Assembly: GCA_964535215.1 (NCBI GenBank)
Contig: CAZHST010000001.1
Location: 104,142-168,141 of the forward strand
Direction of reading: 5' to 3'
DNA length: 64,000 bases
DNA from: JACQHM01 sp964535215
GTDB taxonomy: Bacteria; Methylomirabilota; Methylomirabilia; Methylomirabilales; JACQHM01
Every line of letters begins with the position of its first letter. Positions within the stretch are counted from its first letter, which is position 1. Both the position numbers and the translations under genes were made by a program. Of this stretch, positions 1-7,933 are shown piece by piece. The notes below the pieces were generated by a model. The model had not been told where the DNA came from and searched no databases. It saw nothing but the letters and a program-made list of their open reading frames with translations.

Positions 1-2
1 GG

Positions 3-458
3 ACCGCCTCCTTCCGTTTGAAGACCCCCGAGCTCTGCGCCACATGCCACACCAACGGGGAGCTCATGAGGAGGTACGGCCTCTCGACCAACGTCCTCCA
101 GACATACCTGAAGGATTTTCACGGGATGACGGCGTCCTTCTACAGGAGAGAGCAGATCACGCCGGCTGCCTTCACCGCCGTCTGCACCGATTGCCACGGC
201 GTTCATGAGATCTTACCGGTCAAGGATCCAAGATCCGCTGTGATGAAGGCGAACCTGGTCAGGGTCTGCCGGAAGTGCCACCCGGAGGCCACAGAGAATT
301 TCCCGGCGGCCTGGCTCTCCCACTACGAGCCGAGCCCCGAGAAGGCCCCGCTGGTTTACTACACGAAGCTCTTCTACCAGTTCTTCATCCCCTTCGTCGT
401 CTTGGGGTTGGTTCTCCAGATCCTCCTCCACCTCTGGCGGGTTGTCGTCAACCGGTGA
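3..458 (+). CDS. Multiheme cytochrome c, C-terminal part (5' truncated by window edge)
   Basis: The reading frame is open from base 3, so the gene begins upstream of the window. A TTG at 18 is not a believable start because the protein already reads into a heme motif there. Three CXXCH heme motifs are visible (CATCH, CTDCH, CRKCH), followed by a single hydrophobic helix at the C terminus that would anchor the protein in the membrane with the hemes outside. The stop lies nine bases before a cytochrome b gene, which suggests a quinol-linked cytochrome c/b complex moving electrons across the membrane. The partner substrate cannot be told from this fragment. Confidence 0.85.
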   Translation, partial: TASFRLKTPELCATCHTNGELMRRYGLSTNVLQTYLKDFHGMTASFYRREQITPAAFTAVCTDCHGVHEILPVKDPRSAVMKANLVRVCRKCHPEATENFPAAWLSHYEPSPEKAPLVYYTKLFYQFFIPFVVLGLVLQILLHLWRVVVNR

Positions 459-467
459 ATTTGGGAG

Positions 468-1220
468 ATGAGGCGGGAAACGTCGGGATACGTGATCCGG
501 TTCAGCGTGAGGCAGCGGGTCGAGCACCTCCTCATCATGGTGCTCTTCCTCATCCTCGCCTTAACGGGTCTCCCCCAGAAGTTCTTCGAGGCGGGGTGGG
601 CCCAGGGGTTGATCCTCCAGCTGGGCGGGATTGATCGGGTCCGCTGGTTCCACCGCACCGCCGGCCTCCTCTTCACCCTGGTGGCCATCGAGCATCTAGG
701 GGTCATCCTCTCGTTGGCCGCGCTGAAGCGGATCAAGCTTAGCATGATCCCGGCCAAGAAGGACTTTCAGGATGCCATTCTTATGCTACGATATTATCTG
801 GGGCTCTCGGAGGAGCAGGCCCAGTTCGACCGGTATGACTACCGGCAGAAGTTTGAGTACTGGGGCCTGGTCTTCGGCGGGGTGGTCATGATCCTCACCG
901 GGTTTCTCCTCTACTTCCCGACCTTCTTCACCCGCTTCCTCCCGGGTGAGGTGATTCCGGCGGCGAAGGTGGCCCACTCGAGCGAGGGGCTCCTGGCGTT
1001 CCTGGTGGTGATCATCTGGCACGTCTACAACGCCCACCTGAACCCCGACGTCTTCCCCTTCGACGCCTCGATCTTCACCGGGAGGATCAGCGAGGAGCGG
1101 ATGCGGAAGGAGCATCCCTTGGAGCACGCCCGTCTTGCCGCAAAGGGGGAAGCGGCGGCCTTCAAGGAGGAGACGGCCGAGAGCCTTTCCCGGGAAACCA
1201 ACGGCGATAAACCACCTTAG
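468..1220 (+). CDS. Cytochrome b561/FdhI-like membrane subunit
   Basis: A 250-residue protein with about four hydrophobic helices and histidines placed as in di-heme cytochrome b subunits of formate dehydrogenase and hydrogenase complexes. The first helix is preceded by a basic stretch ending in RQRVEHLL, and other candidate ligands are in FHRTAG, AHSSEG and IIWHVYNAH. It would pass electrons between the quinone pool and the multiheme cytochrome encoded just upstream. The C-terminal 45 residues are charged and cytoplasmic. The ATG at 468 has a GGGAG just ahead of it. The pairing with the preceding cytochrome is inferred from adjacency. Confidence 0.8.
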   Translation: MRRETSGYVIRFSVRQRVEHLLIMVLFLILALTGLPQKFFEAGWAQGLILQLGGIDRVRWFHRTAGLLFTLVAIEHLGVILSLAALKRIKLSMIPAKKDFQDAILMLRYYLGLSEEQAQFDRYDYRQKFEYWGLVFGGVVMILTGFLLYFPTFFTRFLPGEVIPAAKVAHSSEGLLAFLVVIIWHVYNAHLNPDVFPFDASIFTGRISEERMRKEHPLEHARLAAKGEAAAFKEETAESLSRETNGDKPP

Positions 1221-1229
1221 CGTCATCGG

Positions 1230-3122
1230 ATGAACCCCTTCCGTTTCTTCAAGAGGAGCCTTCGGGGGCGGATCATCCTCCTGGTCGGCCTGGGGATGGT
1301 GGCCCTGGCAGGGATCCTCCGACTCTCCAGCCTGTGGGAGAGCCGGCTCCTCTTCGATCGGGCCTTAAGCGAACGTCAGCGTCTCGCCCAGGCGTTGGCT
1401 GACCATCTGGACTACATCCTCAAGTCGAACCTGATCATCCTCCAGGATGTGGCCCTGGGAGCCAGGGAAGGCCTCGGGAGGGGTGATCTGAAATCCGTGA
1501 AAGCGGCCCTCCGGGAGGCCTACCTTCGCTCCCTCTTCACCGAAGGGGTCTTCCTCCTGGACCGGAGGGGTCGGATCGTCTGGATCGAACCCCAGCGCCC
1601 TTCCCGGATGCACGAGGACTTCTCCTCCCTCCCCCCGGTCCGCCGGGCCCTGGAGGCCGGAAGGCCGGAGGTCTCGGACCTTGTCATCAATGGGGGGAAA
1701 CGGATCTATGCCGTGGTGCCGATCCGGGACTGGGGCGGGGAGCTGGTGGGGGCCGTGGGGGGGACCCTCGACCCCGGGAGCCCCCGCTTCCGCTCCCTCC
1801 TCCACCCGATCCGGCTCGGCGACACGACCTATCTGGAACTCGTGGACGGCCACGGGATCGTCCTGGCCTCGACGAAGGCAGGGCGGGCTTTCCTGGAGAG
1901 TGACCACGGCCGCTTCCTGGCCGGTTTGATCCAGGAGAGGAGATCGGTGGTCGGGACCTGCCACAGTTGCCACGAAGGGGAGGGGCTTTCGGGGCGGGAG
2001 AGGGAGGTCATCGCCTTTGCCCCGTTGACCGCTGCCCCCTGGGGGATCAGCATCCGTCAGGCCGAAAAGGAGGCCCTGGCTCCGGCCTTCACAATAGAGC
2101 GGCGCCTCTTTTTCCTTGGCTCCCTGACGATCCTTCTGGCGCTCCTCTTCGCCTGGGGAGTGGCCAGGAGTGTGACGAAGCCCTTAGGCGTCCTGACCCA
2201 AGCCGCCCAACGGATTGCCAGCGGGGACCTGGATGAGCCGATCCCGCCCCTAGGCGAGGACGAGATCGGCCGCCTGGCCCGATCCTTCGATCAGATGCGG
2301 GCGGCGCTCCAGGCCTCTCTGGAGGCGATCTCGGAAGGGAAGCGGGAGCTGGAGAGGAGGGTGCAGGAGCGGACGAGGGAGCTGGAGAGCCTCTATCAGG
2401 AGCTTCGGAGGAAAGAGGAGCTTCGGGGGGAGCTGTTAAAGAAGGTGATCGTGGCCCAGGAGGAGGAACGGAGGCGGATCGCCCGGGAGCTCCACGACGA
2501 AACCAGTCAGGCCCTGGCCGCCCTCCTCCTGTCCGTCGAGACGGGCATCCAAAGCCCTCCCCAGGAGGTCAGGGAGAGGCTCCACCGGATAAAGGCCCTG
2601 GCCGATCGGACCCTGGACAGCATTCACCGCCTGATCTTCGATCTCCGCCCCTCCGTCCTGGACGATCTCGGCCTCGTTTCAGCCCTCCGGTGGTCCGCCG
2701 AGAGTCGCCTGGAGCCTATGGGGATTGACCTCTCCTTTGAGGTCATCGGATCGGAGCGGAGGCTTCCACCCGAGATCGAGACGGCCCTCTTCAGGATCGG
2801 CCAGGAGGCCATCACCAACATCGCGAGGCATGCCGAAGCCGAGGGGGTCAGGATCACGGTCGAGTTCGGCGAGGAGGTCGTCCGCCTCCAGGTCGAGGAC
2901 GACGGGAAGGGGTTTGACCCTGAAGAGGTGACCAGGTCTGTCAAAGGGGCTCGGGGGTTGGGGCTCCTCGGGATGAGGGAGCGGACGGCCCTCTTGGAGG
3001 GGACCCTCACCATCCAGTCCGAGCCGGGAGGGGGGACGCGGGTGACTGTGGAGGTCCCCCTGCCGGGGCTTCGGACCGGGACGCCAGGCGCCCATGAAGA
3101 TCAGGGTTCTCATCGCCGATGA
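1230..3122 (+). CDS. Sensor histidine kinase with periplasmic heme-c motif (NarX/DegS class)
   Basis: 630 residues. One membrane helix near residues 11-30 and a second near 290-312 bracket a periplasmic sensory domain. That domain contains CHSCH at 244-248, a c-type heme attachment motif. HAMP and a long coiled coil follow, then a HisKA_3 dimerisation domain with ELHDE (phospho-acceptor His422) and a C-terminal HATPase with the GLGLLGMRER glycine-rich region. Its end overlaps the following response regulator by 29 bases, so the two are almost certainly a pair. A heme in the sensor domain suggests redox or small-ligand sensing, possibly tied to the cytochromes just upstream; that link is inference. 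Confidence 0.9.
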   Translation: MNPFRFFKRSLRGRIILLVGLGMVALAGILRLSSLWESRLLFDRALSERQRLAQALADHLDYILKSNLIILQDVALGAREGLGRGDLKSVKAALREAYLRSLFTEGVFLLDRRGRIVWIEPQRPSRMHEDFSSLPPVRRALEAGRPEVSDLVINGGKRIYAVVPIRDWGGELVGAVGGTLDPGSPRFRSLLHPIRLGDTTYLELVDGHGIVLASTKAGRAFLESDHGRFLAGLIQERRSVVGTCHSCHEGEGLSGREREVIAFAPLTAAPWGISIRQAEKEALAPAFTIERRLFFLGSLTILLALLFAWGVARSVTKPLGVLTQAAQRIASGDLDEPIPPLGEDEIGRLARSFDQMRAALQASLEAISEGKRELERRVQERTRELESLYQELRRKEELRGELLKKVIVAQEEERRRIARELHDETSQALAALLLSVETGIQSPPQEVRERLHRIKALADRTLDSIHRLIFDLRPSVLDDLGLVSALRWSAESRLEPMGIDLSFEVIGSERRLPPEIETALFRIGQEAITNIARHAEAEGVRITVEFGEEVVRLQVEDDGKGFDPEEVTRSVKGARGLGLLGMRERTALLEGTLTIQSEPGGGTRVTVEVPLPGLRTGTPGAHEDQGSHRR

Positions 3123-3741
3123 CCATGCCCTCTTCCGGGAGGGGATCAGGATCCTCCTCTCCGGCTATGACGATCTGGAGGTGGTGGGGGAGGCGGCCGA
3201 CGGGAGGGAGGCCATCGAGCGGGCAAGGGAATGCCGCCCCGACATCGTCCTGATGGACATCGCCATGCCGGGGTTGGGGGGGCTGGAGGCGACCCTGGAG
3301 CTGAAGAAACTCCTTCCCGGGGTGAAGATCCTGATCCTCACCCAATACGACAACCGGGAGTACCTCTACCGCTTCTTCAAGGCCGGGGTTTCGGGTTACG
3401 TGTTGAAGCGGGCGGCGGGGACCGAACTGGTCGCCGCCATCAGGGCCGTGTATCAGGGGGGAATCTTCCTCCACCCGGAGGTCGCCCCCGCCGTTGTCGA
3501 AGGGTATCTGGGGGGGCTCAGGCCTTCCGAACAGGAGGATGCCTATGAGACCTTGACGGATCGGGAGAAGCAGGTCTTGAAGCTGGTCGCCGAGGGGAAG
3601 ACCAACAAGGAGATCGCCGGCATCCTGGGGATCAGCGTGAAGACTGCCATGGGCCACCGGGCGAACCTGATGGAGAAGCTCGGCATCCATAACAGGGCCG
3701 AGCTGGTCAAGTTCGCCCTTCGGCGGGGGATCATCGAGTAA
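3094..3741 (+). CDS. NarL/FixJ-family response regulator
   Basis: 215 residues: a receiver domain with the DD acidic pair near the N terminus, phospho-acceptor Asp55 in the LMDIAMPG motif and a conserved Lys near 105, then a LuxR/GerE helix-turn-helix beginning LTDREKQVLKLVAEG. The recognition-helix region reads SVKTAMGHRANLMEKLGI, close to the usual TVETHRANLMRKLGI. It overlaps the kinase gene at 1230-3122 and should be its output. It is distinct from the two PAS-LuxR proteins in this window, which have no receiver domain. Confidence 0.92.
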   Translation: MKIRVLIADDHALFREGIRILLSGYDDLEVVGEAADGREAIERARECRPDIVLMDIAMPGLGGLEATLELKKLLPGVKILILTQYDNREYLYRFFKAGVSGYVLKRAAGTELVAAIRAVYQGGIFLHPEVAPAVVEGYLGGLRPSEQEDAYETLTDREKQVLKLVAEGKTNKEIAGILGISVKTAMGHRANLMEKLGIHNRAELVKFALRRGIIE

Positions 3742-3790
3742 CGGGTCGCCCGAGGGGTTCCCCAACGGGTCCCGTCGCGCGAAAAAACCT

Positions 3791-3818
3791 TTGATCTTTG
3801 AGAGAATTGGGGTAGAGT
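3791..3818 (+). promoter_or_regulatory. Candidate sigma-70 promoter for PAS-LuxR gene
   Basis: TTGATC at 3791-3796 and TAGAGT at 3813-3818, 16 bases apart, lie in the 300-base gap upstream of the PAS-LuxR gene. Both hexamers are imperfect. The tandem LuxR-type operator found in front of other genes in this window is absent here. Confidence 0.35.
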
Positions 3819-3890
3819 TAAAAACGGTGTTCACCCAGAGGATCCGGAGAGTGGGGTAGCGTCGCCAAGATTCGATCTGTTCACGCCTGG

Positions 3891-3940
3891 AAGCGCCTTT
3901 CTGGACGCTCGCTCGCCCAGGAGGGCGCTTTCTCTTTTCC
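3891..3940 (+). terminator. Long-loop hairpin with T-rich tail in a leader region
   Basis: AAGCGCC at 3891-3897 pairs with GGCGCTT at 3924-3930 and is followed by TCTCTTTTCC. It lies between the candidate promoter at 3791 and the PAS-LuxR start at 4043, so it could be an attenuator for that gene. The loop is 26 bases, long for an intrinsic terminator. The rest of the 3742-4042 gap shows nothing recognisable. Confidence 0.3.
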
Positions 3941-4042
3941 TGAGGAGATCGTCTTCTTTGGAGGGGGGAGGGCCAGGAAACAGGGAAAAGAGCGGCGGAG
4001 TTCTACGGGGGCTTGGGTGCCGGCGTCGAAGGAGGACGGGCG

Positions 4043-4732
4043 ATGGCCGAGGATGTCTTGGAGCTGATTGCGAACACTTCGGATGGTGTTTTCGCCGTTC
4101 GCAACGACCACCGGATCATCTTGTGGAATAAAGGGGCCGAAGCCCTGCTCGGGTTCCGGGCCAAGGAGGTTCTCGGGAGGTATTGCTATGACGTGCTCGG
4201 CGGCATTGATCAATCGCGCCACCCGATCTGTTACAAAGGTTGTCAAGCCCTGGTCGCAGCCGGCCGGGGGAAGCTGGTCCCCACCCGGAACCTGGCGACG
4301 CGAACGAAGATCGGGCAGGAGATCTGGTTGAACATGACCTCCATCGTGATTCCCTCCAAGCGAAATGATCTCGTGATCCTCGTCCACATCTTCCGGGACT
4401 TTACCCGCCAGAAGGAGGTGGAGCAGTTCGTTCACCGTCTCCTCTCCAGCGTGGCCAAGCCCTCCTGGTGTGAGGGGTTCGAGGCTCTGCCCAACCCGCC
4501 TCCTTCCCATGGTCTTCCCGAGGATCTGACCTCGCGGGAGGTACAGGTCCTCCAGCTTCTGGCATTAGGGACGCCGACCAAAGCCATCGCCCAGAGGCTT
4601 TGCATCAGTCCCTCGACCGTCAAGAACCATATCCAGAACATCCTCAGCAAGCTGAAGGTACACAGCCGGGTTCAAGCCGTTGCGGTAGCCTTCCGGTACA
4701 ACCTTATTCAGGGGACCGATTTCGTAGCATAG
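4043..4732 (+). CDS. PAS domain LuxR-type transcriptional regulator
   Basis: 229 residues: an N-terminal PAS domain, then a LuxR/GerE helix-turn-helix (LTSREVQVLQLLALGTPTKAIAQRLCISPSTVKNHIQNILSKL is the DNA-binding part, read here in two pieces: the scaffold helix and SPSTVKNH recognition helix). There is no receiver domain, so activity should respond to a ligand or redox state of the PAS domain. That domain has a conserved cluster: Cys48, Cys63 and Cys67. I place the start at ATG 4043 because GGAGG precedes it and the paralogue at 35008 begins at the same residue; an upstream in-frame start at 4013 lacks a ribosome site. The Nramp-like gene follows by 83 bases. This is one of two candidates for reading the shared operators at 35.7-61.5 kb. 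Confidence 0.88.
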   Translation: MAEDVLELIANTSDGVFAVRNDHRIILWNKGAEALLGFRAKEVLGRYCYDVLGGIDQSRHPICYKGCQALVAAGRGKLVPTRNLATRTKIGQEIWLNMTSIVIPSKRNDLVILVHIFRDFTRQKEVEQFVHRLLSSVAKPSWCEGFEALPNPPPSHGLPEDLTSREVQVLQLLALGTPTKAIAQRLCISPSTVKNHIQNILSKLKVHSRVQAVAVAFRYNLIQGTDFVA

Positions 4733-4815
4733 GCCGGGGGGCCAGGGGAAAATGCGGCCCTCCTACCTTCCCTGGGAAGAGATGACACGCGGAAAGGTCG
4801 AGAGGAGGGAAAGAG

Positions 4816-6264
4816 ATGGTGGGGAATGAGAATCCTCAAGGCGTTCGCACGGTGAAGGCGGGGGATCTCAAGCCCCCGTGGGAGATCCGGGAACTTCCCG
4901 CACCCCCTGCGCTGTCCCTGAAGGGGCTCTTCCAATGGGCCGGTCCGGCGATCATCCTGGGGGCCCTTTCCGTGGGCGGCTTTGAGGCCTACCATGCCGG
5001 GTATATGGGGGCCAAGCTCTTCGTGGGCATCTTCTGGCTCTACTGGCTCTCCTGCATCGCCCAGCTGTTCCTGAACCAGGAGATCGCCCGTTACACCATG
5101 GCGACGGGGGAGACGGTCCTCCAGGGATTCACCCGCCTGCGTCCGGCCAAATTCTGGGCCTGGTTCTCGGCCCTCTTCTGCTGGCTTCAGGTAGCCTGGC
5201 CCGCCTGGATCACGGGCGCCGCCGCCGGGGCCGCCGCGGTCTTTGGGTTCGGGACCTGGCAGGCCTGGTCCGTCGTGGCCCTGGTTGCGGTGTTTATCTG
5301 CTTCGCGGCCAGCCGCTACGTGTACAACACGTTGGAGATCATCATGTACGCCGCATTCGTTGTGGCGAACATCGGGCTGGCCTTCTTCACGGTGCTGATG
5401 AGCACCCCCCAGGCGGCGCTGGAAACGGCCAGAGGCTGGGTGAGCGTGGGCTCCTTCCCTGCCGGCATCACCCTGAGCATGATCGGGCCTTTCCTCCTGC
5501 AGCCGGCCGGCGGGTTCTGGAACTTCTGGCACACCTACTGGGTGCGGGAAAAAGGCATGGGGATGGGCAGGTACTTTGGCCGGGTCACAGGGTTGGTGGC
5601 CAAGCCCGAGGAGATCAGCAGGACCGGGTACATCTTCGATGCGGACAATCCGGTTGAGTTGGCTAAGTTTAAACGATGGCTCACGCTCAACAATCTCACA
5701 CTGGCCATCTTCTTCGTGATCCTGGGAGGGGTGTTCTTCACCTTCTTTGCTGGCCTGGCCGGGTATTCGGCGAAAACTCTCTACAATATGGATGTCCCCT
5801 CCGGCTGGAAGATCGCCATTGTGCTGTCGGAGATCTTCAAATCGGCGTACGGGCAGATCGGGTTCGCCTTCTTCGGGATCATCCTGATCTTTGCCCTCTT
5901 CGACTCCCAGTTTTCCATCTACGACGGGATCGCCCGGATGTGGGCCGATACCTTCTTCCTGGAGCATCCGACGGTTTTCGGGAAACGCCCCTACCGGTTC
6001 TGGTACTTCGTCTTGCTGGGGGCCCTGGTCGTCTACGGGTTGATCGGCGTCTGGCTGAAGACCCCTTACATCATCTGGCTGATCGCCAACTGGCTGGGGA
6101 CGGCAGCCCAGGCCTACGTGACCTTCATGGTTATTCTCCTGAACCGAAAACTGTTGCCGGAGAAGATCCGACCAAAAGGGGTCTCGTTGGCCGTGAACCT
6201 CCTCTGGGGGACGATCCTCCTTGTGTATTTCGTCGCCTGGACCATCAAGGATCGGCCGTTCTGA
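4816..6264 (+). CDS. Nramp-like membrane transporter, divergent metal site
   Basis: 482 residues with about eleven hydrophobic helices and an overall pattern like SLC11/Nramp proteins (GPAIILG before the first helix, NQEIARYTMATGE after helix 3). Classical Nramp transporters have DPGN in helix 1. Here the equivalent region reads SVGGFEAYH (Glu57), so the usual Asp and Asn ligands are absent. The start is ATG 4816 behind GAGGGAAAGAG. It follows a PAS-LuxR gene, as the cyclase at 35.9 kb follows its paralogue. Substrate is unknown; a metal other than Mn/Fe is possible, and amino-acid transport in the wider APC fold is not excluded. Confidence 0.75.
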   Translation: MVGNENPQGVRTVKAGDLKPPWEIRELPAPPALSLKGLFQWAGPAIILGALSVGGFEAYHAGYMGAKLFVGIFWLYWLSCIAQLFLNQEIARYTMATGETVLQGFTRLRPAKFWAWFSALFCWLQVAWPAWITGAAAGAAAVFGFGTWQAWSVVALVAVFICFAASRYVYNTLEIIMYAAFVVANIGLAFFTVLMSTPQAALETARGWVSVGSFPAGITLSMIGPFLLQPAGGFWNFWHTYWVREKGMGMGRYFGRVTGLVAKPEEISRTGYIFDADNPVELAKFKRWLTLNNLTLAIFFVILGGVFFTFFAGLAGYSAKTLYNMDVPSGWKIAIVLSEIFKSAYGQIGFAFFGIILIFALFDSQFSIYDGIARMWADTFFLEHPTVFGKRPYRFWYFVLLGALVVYGLIGVWLKTPYIIWLIANWLGTAAQAYVTFMVILLNRKLLPEKIRPKGVSLAVNLLWGTILLVYFVAWTIKDRPF

Positions 6265-6993
6265 TCATCGCTTCCCAACTTGATAGCGATGAATGGTGGC
6301 CAGGAGGTCCTTCACCCGTTGGGCGCTGGTGTTGCCGGTCCTCCCCCCATAGCAGACCGAGCCGCGGACGCCGATTAAGTCCGTCCCGATCTCGATCAGC
6401 GCCGGGATGTCCTCCTCGCTTAAGGAGCCCAAAAGAATGGTCTTCAGGTGGTAGAGGTGGGCCCGGCCGACGAACCGTTGGAGTTCTGGGGGGCTCATGT
6501 AGTTGAAGAGGTGGTGCTTGGTGTACCGTTGGACATCAACGGCCACGGCATCGATCTTGGAGCCCCGGAGTAGCTCGAGGGCATCCCAGGGGTTAATGGC
6601 CTCCAGCTCCTCGTAGTCGGCGTACACACCGACGGCCGTCAGCACCGCAGGGTAGCGTTTCTTAACCTCTTCCCCTAAATCCTTGATGATCCTGGAAGCT
6701 TCCTCCTTCGAGGTCACCTTGTAGAGGCCGGCCGTGACATGATGGGTGGCCCCGGATTCGATGGCTCCTACCGCTGCCTGAGCGACCGTCCCCGCCATCC
6801 TCTCGTGGAAGTCGCCCAAAGCCGCTCCCACATTGATCCTCCTGGGAACGGCCTTCCGAACGTCCCGGATGATGCTGGGGAGATGAGCGCCCAGGGATCC
6901 TTCCTGCAGGTTTTTTACACTGATGAACTTCGCTCCCCCTTCAACAGCGGCCCTGGCATCCTCCTTAGACATGACGACGATGACCGCTTCCAT
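6265..6993 (-). CDS. mfnB: MfnB-like (5-formylfuran-3-yl)methyl phosphate synthase (DUF556)
   Basis: 242 residues of a TIM-barrel protein. The N-terminal motif ISVKNLQEGSLGAHLP corresponds to DVKNPKEGSLGA of MfnB, including the lysine proposed to form the Schiff base, and INVGAALGDF and HHVTAGLY are also family-like. MfnB condenses two glyceraldehyde-3-phosphate molecules to the furan precursor of methanofuran. I start it at ATG 6993 (AAGGAAGG ahead), because the longer frame adds 76 low-complexity residues. It is the last gene of the hydrogenase cluster, 83 bases after hypA. No other methanofuran or tetrahydromethanopterin genes are in the window, so a C1-carrier role is inferred only from the family. 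Confidence 0.75.
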   Translation of the reverse strand: MEAVIVVMSKEDARAAVEGGAKFISVKNLQEGSLGAHLPSIIRDVRKAVPRRINVGAALGDFHERMAGTVAQAAVGAIESGATHHVTAGLYKVTSKEEASRIIKDLGEEVKKRYPAVLTAVGVYADYEELEAINPWDALELLRGSKIDAVAVDVQRYTKHHLFNYMSPPELQRFVGRAHLYHLKTILLGSLSEEDIPALIEIGTDLIGVRGSVCYGGRTGNTSAQRVKDLLATIHRYQVGKR

Positions 6994-7076
6994 CCTTCCT
7001 TCTCTGGAACGTTCATCCCCCTCCCCCTTGCCCCCTCCCACCAGGGGGAGGAGGGGACTTTGGAGGGTGCCTCCTG

Positions 7077-7454
7077 TCAATGGTCCACGAGAAGCTCGAT
7101 GGACTCCACCCCCCGGCCACCCAGGAGACCGGAGACCGTGCCGCAGGAGGGGCACTCGGCGTAGGGCGTCGGATCGTGGCCGTCCGCCTGGCCCTCCTGG
7201 CCGGGTCCGTTGTACCCGCACATCGGGCAGTGCAAGGTGGCCGGGACAAGGACAAGGTTCAAAAGGGAGTTCTCGAGGATCGTCCCTTTGACCAGGAGTT
7301 CGTAGGCCTGCCGGAGGGAGGCCTCCGAGTGGGCATCCAAGGCCCCCACCTTGAGGAGGACCTCCTTGACAGACCCCGCGGAGCGAATTCCCTGCTTATC
7401 GAGGTGGTCGAGGATGGCCTCGATCACCCGCTCCATCAGCGAGTATTCGTGCAT
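7077..7454 (-). CDS. hypA: HypA hydrogenase nickel-incorporation protein
   Basis: 125 residues starting with the invariant Met-His-Glu whose His binds nickel, which fixes the start at ATG 7454. The two zinc-knuckle pairs CPMC and CPSC are present in the C-terminal half. The acidic glycine-rich stretch between them is longer than usual (GPGQEGQADGHDPTPYAE). HypA with HypB delivers nickel to the large subunit of [NiFe] hydrogenase, encoded two genes upstream. It overlaps the maturation protease gene by 19 bases. HypB-F are not in this window and must be elsewhere. Confidence 0.92.
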   Translation of the reverse strand: MHEYSLMERVIEAILDHLDKQGIRSAGSVKEVLLKVGALDAHSEASLRQAYELLVKGTILENSLLNLVLVPATLHCPMCGYNGPGQEGQADGHDPTPYAECPSCGTVSGLLGGRGVESIELLVDH

Positions 7455-7933
7455 AGGCCTTTGCCCCTCCAATCTTCTAACACCTGCCGGGCCCTTTCGA
7501 CGAACCTCGGGAGGGCTTCCTCCACCGATGGACTCAATCCCTCCCGGAACTCAAAGGGGTTCTCCACTTCCAGGGCCAGGATGCGGATCTCTTTCGGAAG
7601 GGCCATGTCCAACCGTTGGGCCATCTGGAGGGCCTCCGGGAGGCCGGCGTAGTGGGGGGAGGGGGCCAGGATCTTCTGAAAATCCTCCGGCAAAAACTCC
7701 AGCACGGTCCCGGGAGGACAGCCCCCGGTCATGACGGCATCCAGCAGAAGGGCCCGTTCGTAACCCTCCAGGAGCTCCAGAAGCGCCAGTCCGGCCTCGG
7801 AGGACTCCACGATCTCGACATCTCCCTGGAACTCTTTCTTCAAGATCCGGGCCGCGGCAAGACCGGCCCCATCGTCTCCCAGGATGTCGTTCCCCAGGGC
7901 CAGGAGGAGGATCCGCCGGCTGGAGACCCTCAT
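7436..7933 (-). CDS. [NiFe] hydrogenase maturation endopeptidase (HycI/HoxW type)
   Basis: 165 residues with the family signature GNDILGDDG at the N terminus, a central Asp in LLLDAVMTG and a His in the PSPHYAGLPEAL segment; these are the residues that bind nickel in the immature large subunit. It removes the C-terminal extension of the large subunit after metal insertion. The neighbouring large subunit has a 25-residue extension after its DPCxxCxxH motif, a suitable substrate. Its ATG overlaps the stop of that gene (ATGA), so the two are translationally coupled. Confidence 0.9.
   Translation of the reverse strand: MRVSSRRILLLALGNDILGDDGAGLAAARILKKEFQGDVEIVESSEAGLALLELLEGYERALLLDAVMTGGCPPGTVLEFLPEDFQKILAPSPHYAGLPEALQMAQRLDMALPKEIRILALEVENPFEFREGLSPSVEEALPRFVERARQVLEDWRGKGLCTNTR

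Noticed and set aside
4816..6264. Calling the three transporters classical Mn/Fe Nramp (MntH)
   Set aside because: The DPGN and MPH metal motifs are absent from all three, so the classical substrate should not be assigned.
6994..7221. N-terminal extension of the MfnB-like frame and an overlapping long frame at 7080-7652 on the plus strand
   Set aside because: The extension is Pro/Arg/Gly-rich without homology, and the plus-strand frame is the complement of hypA and the protease gene.
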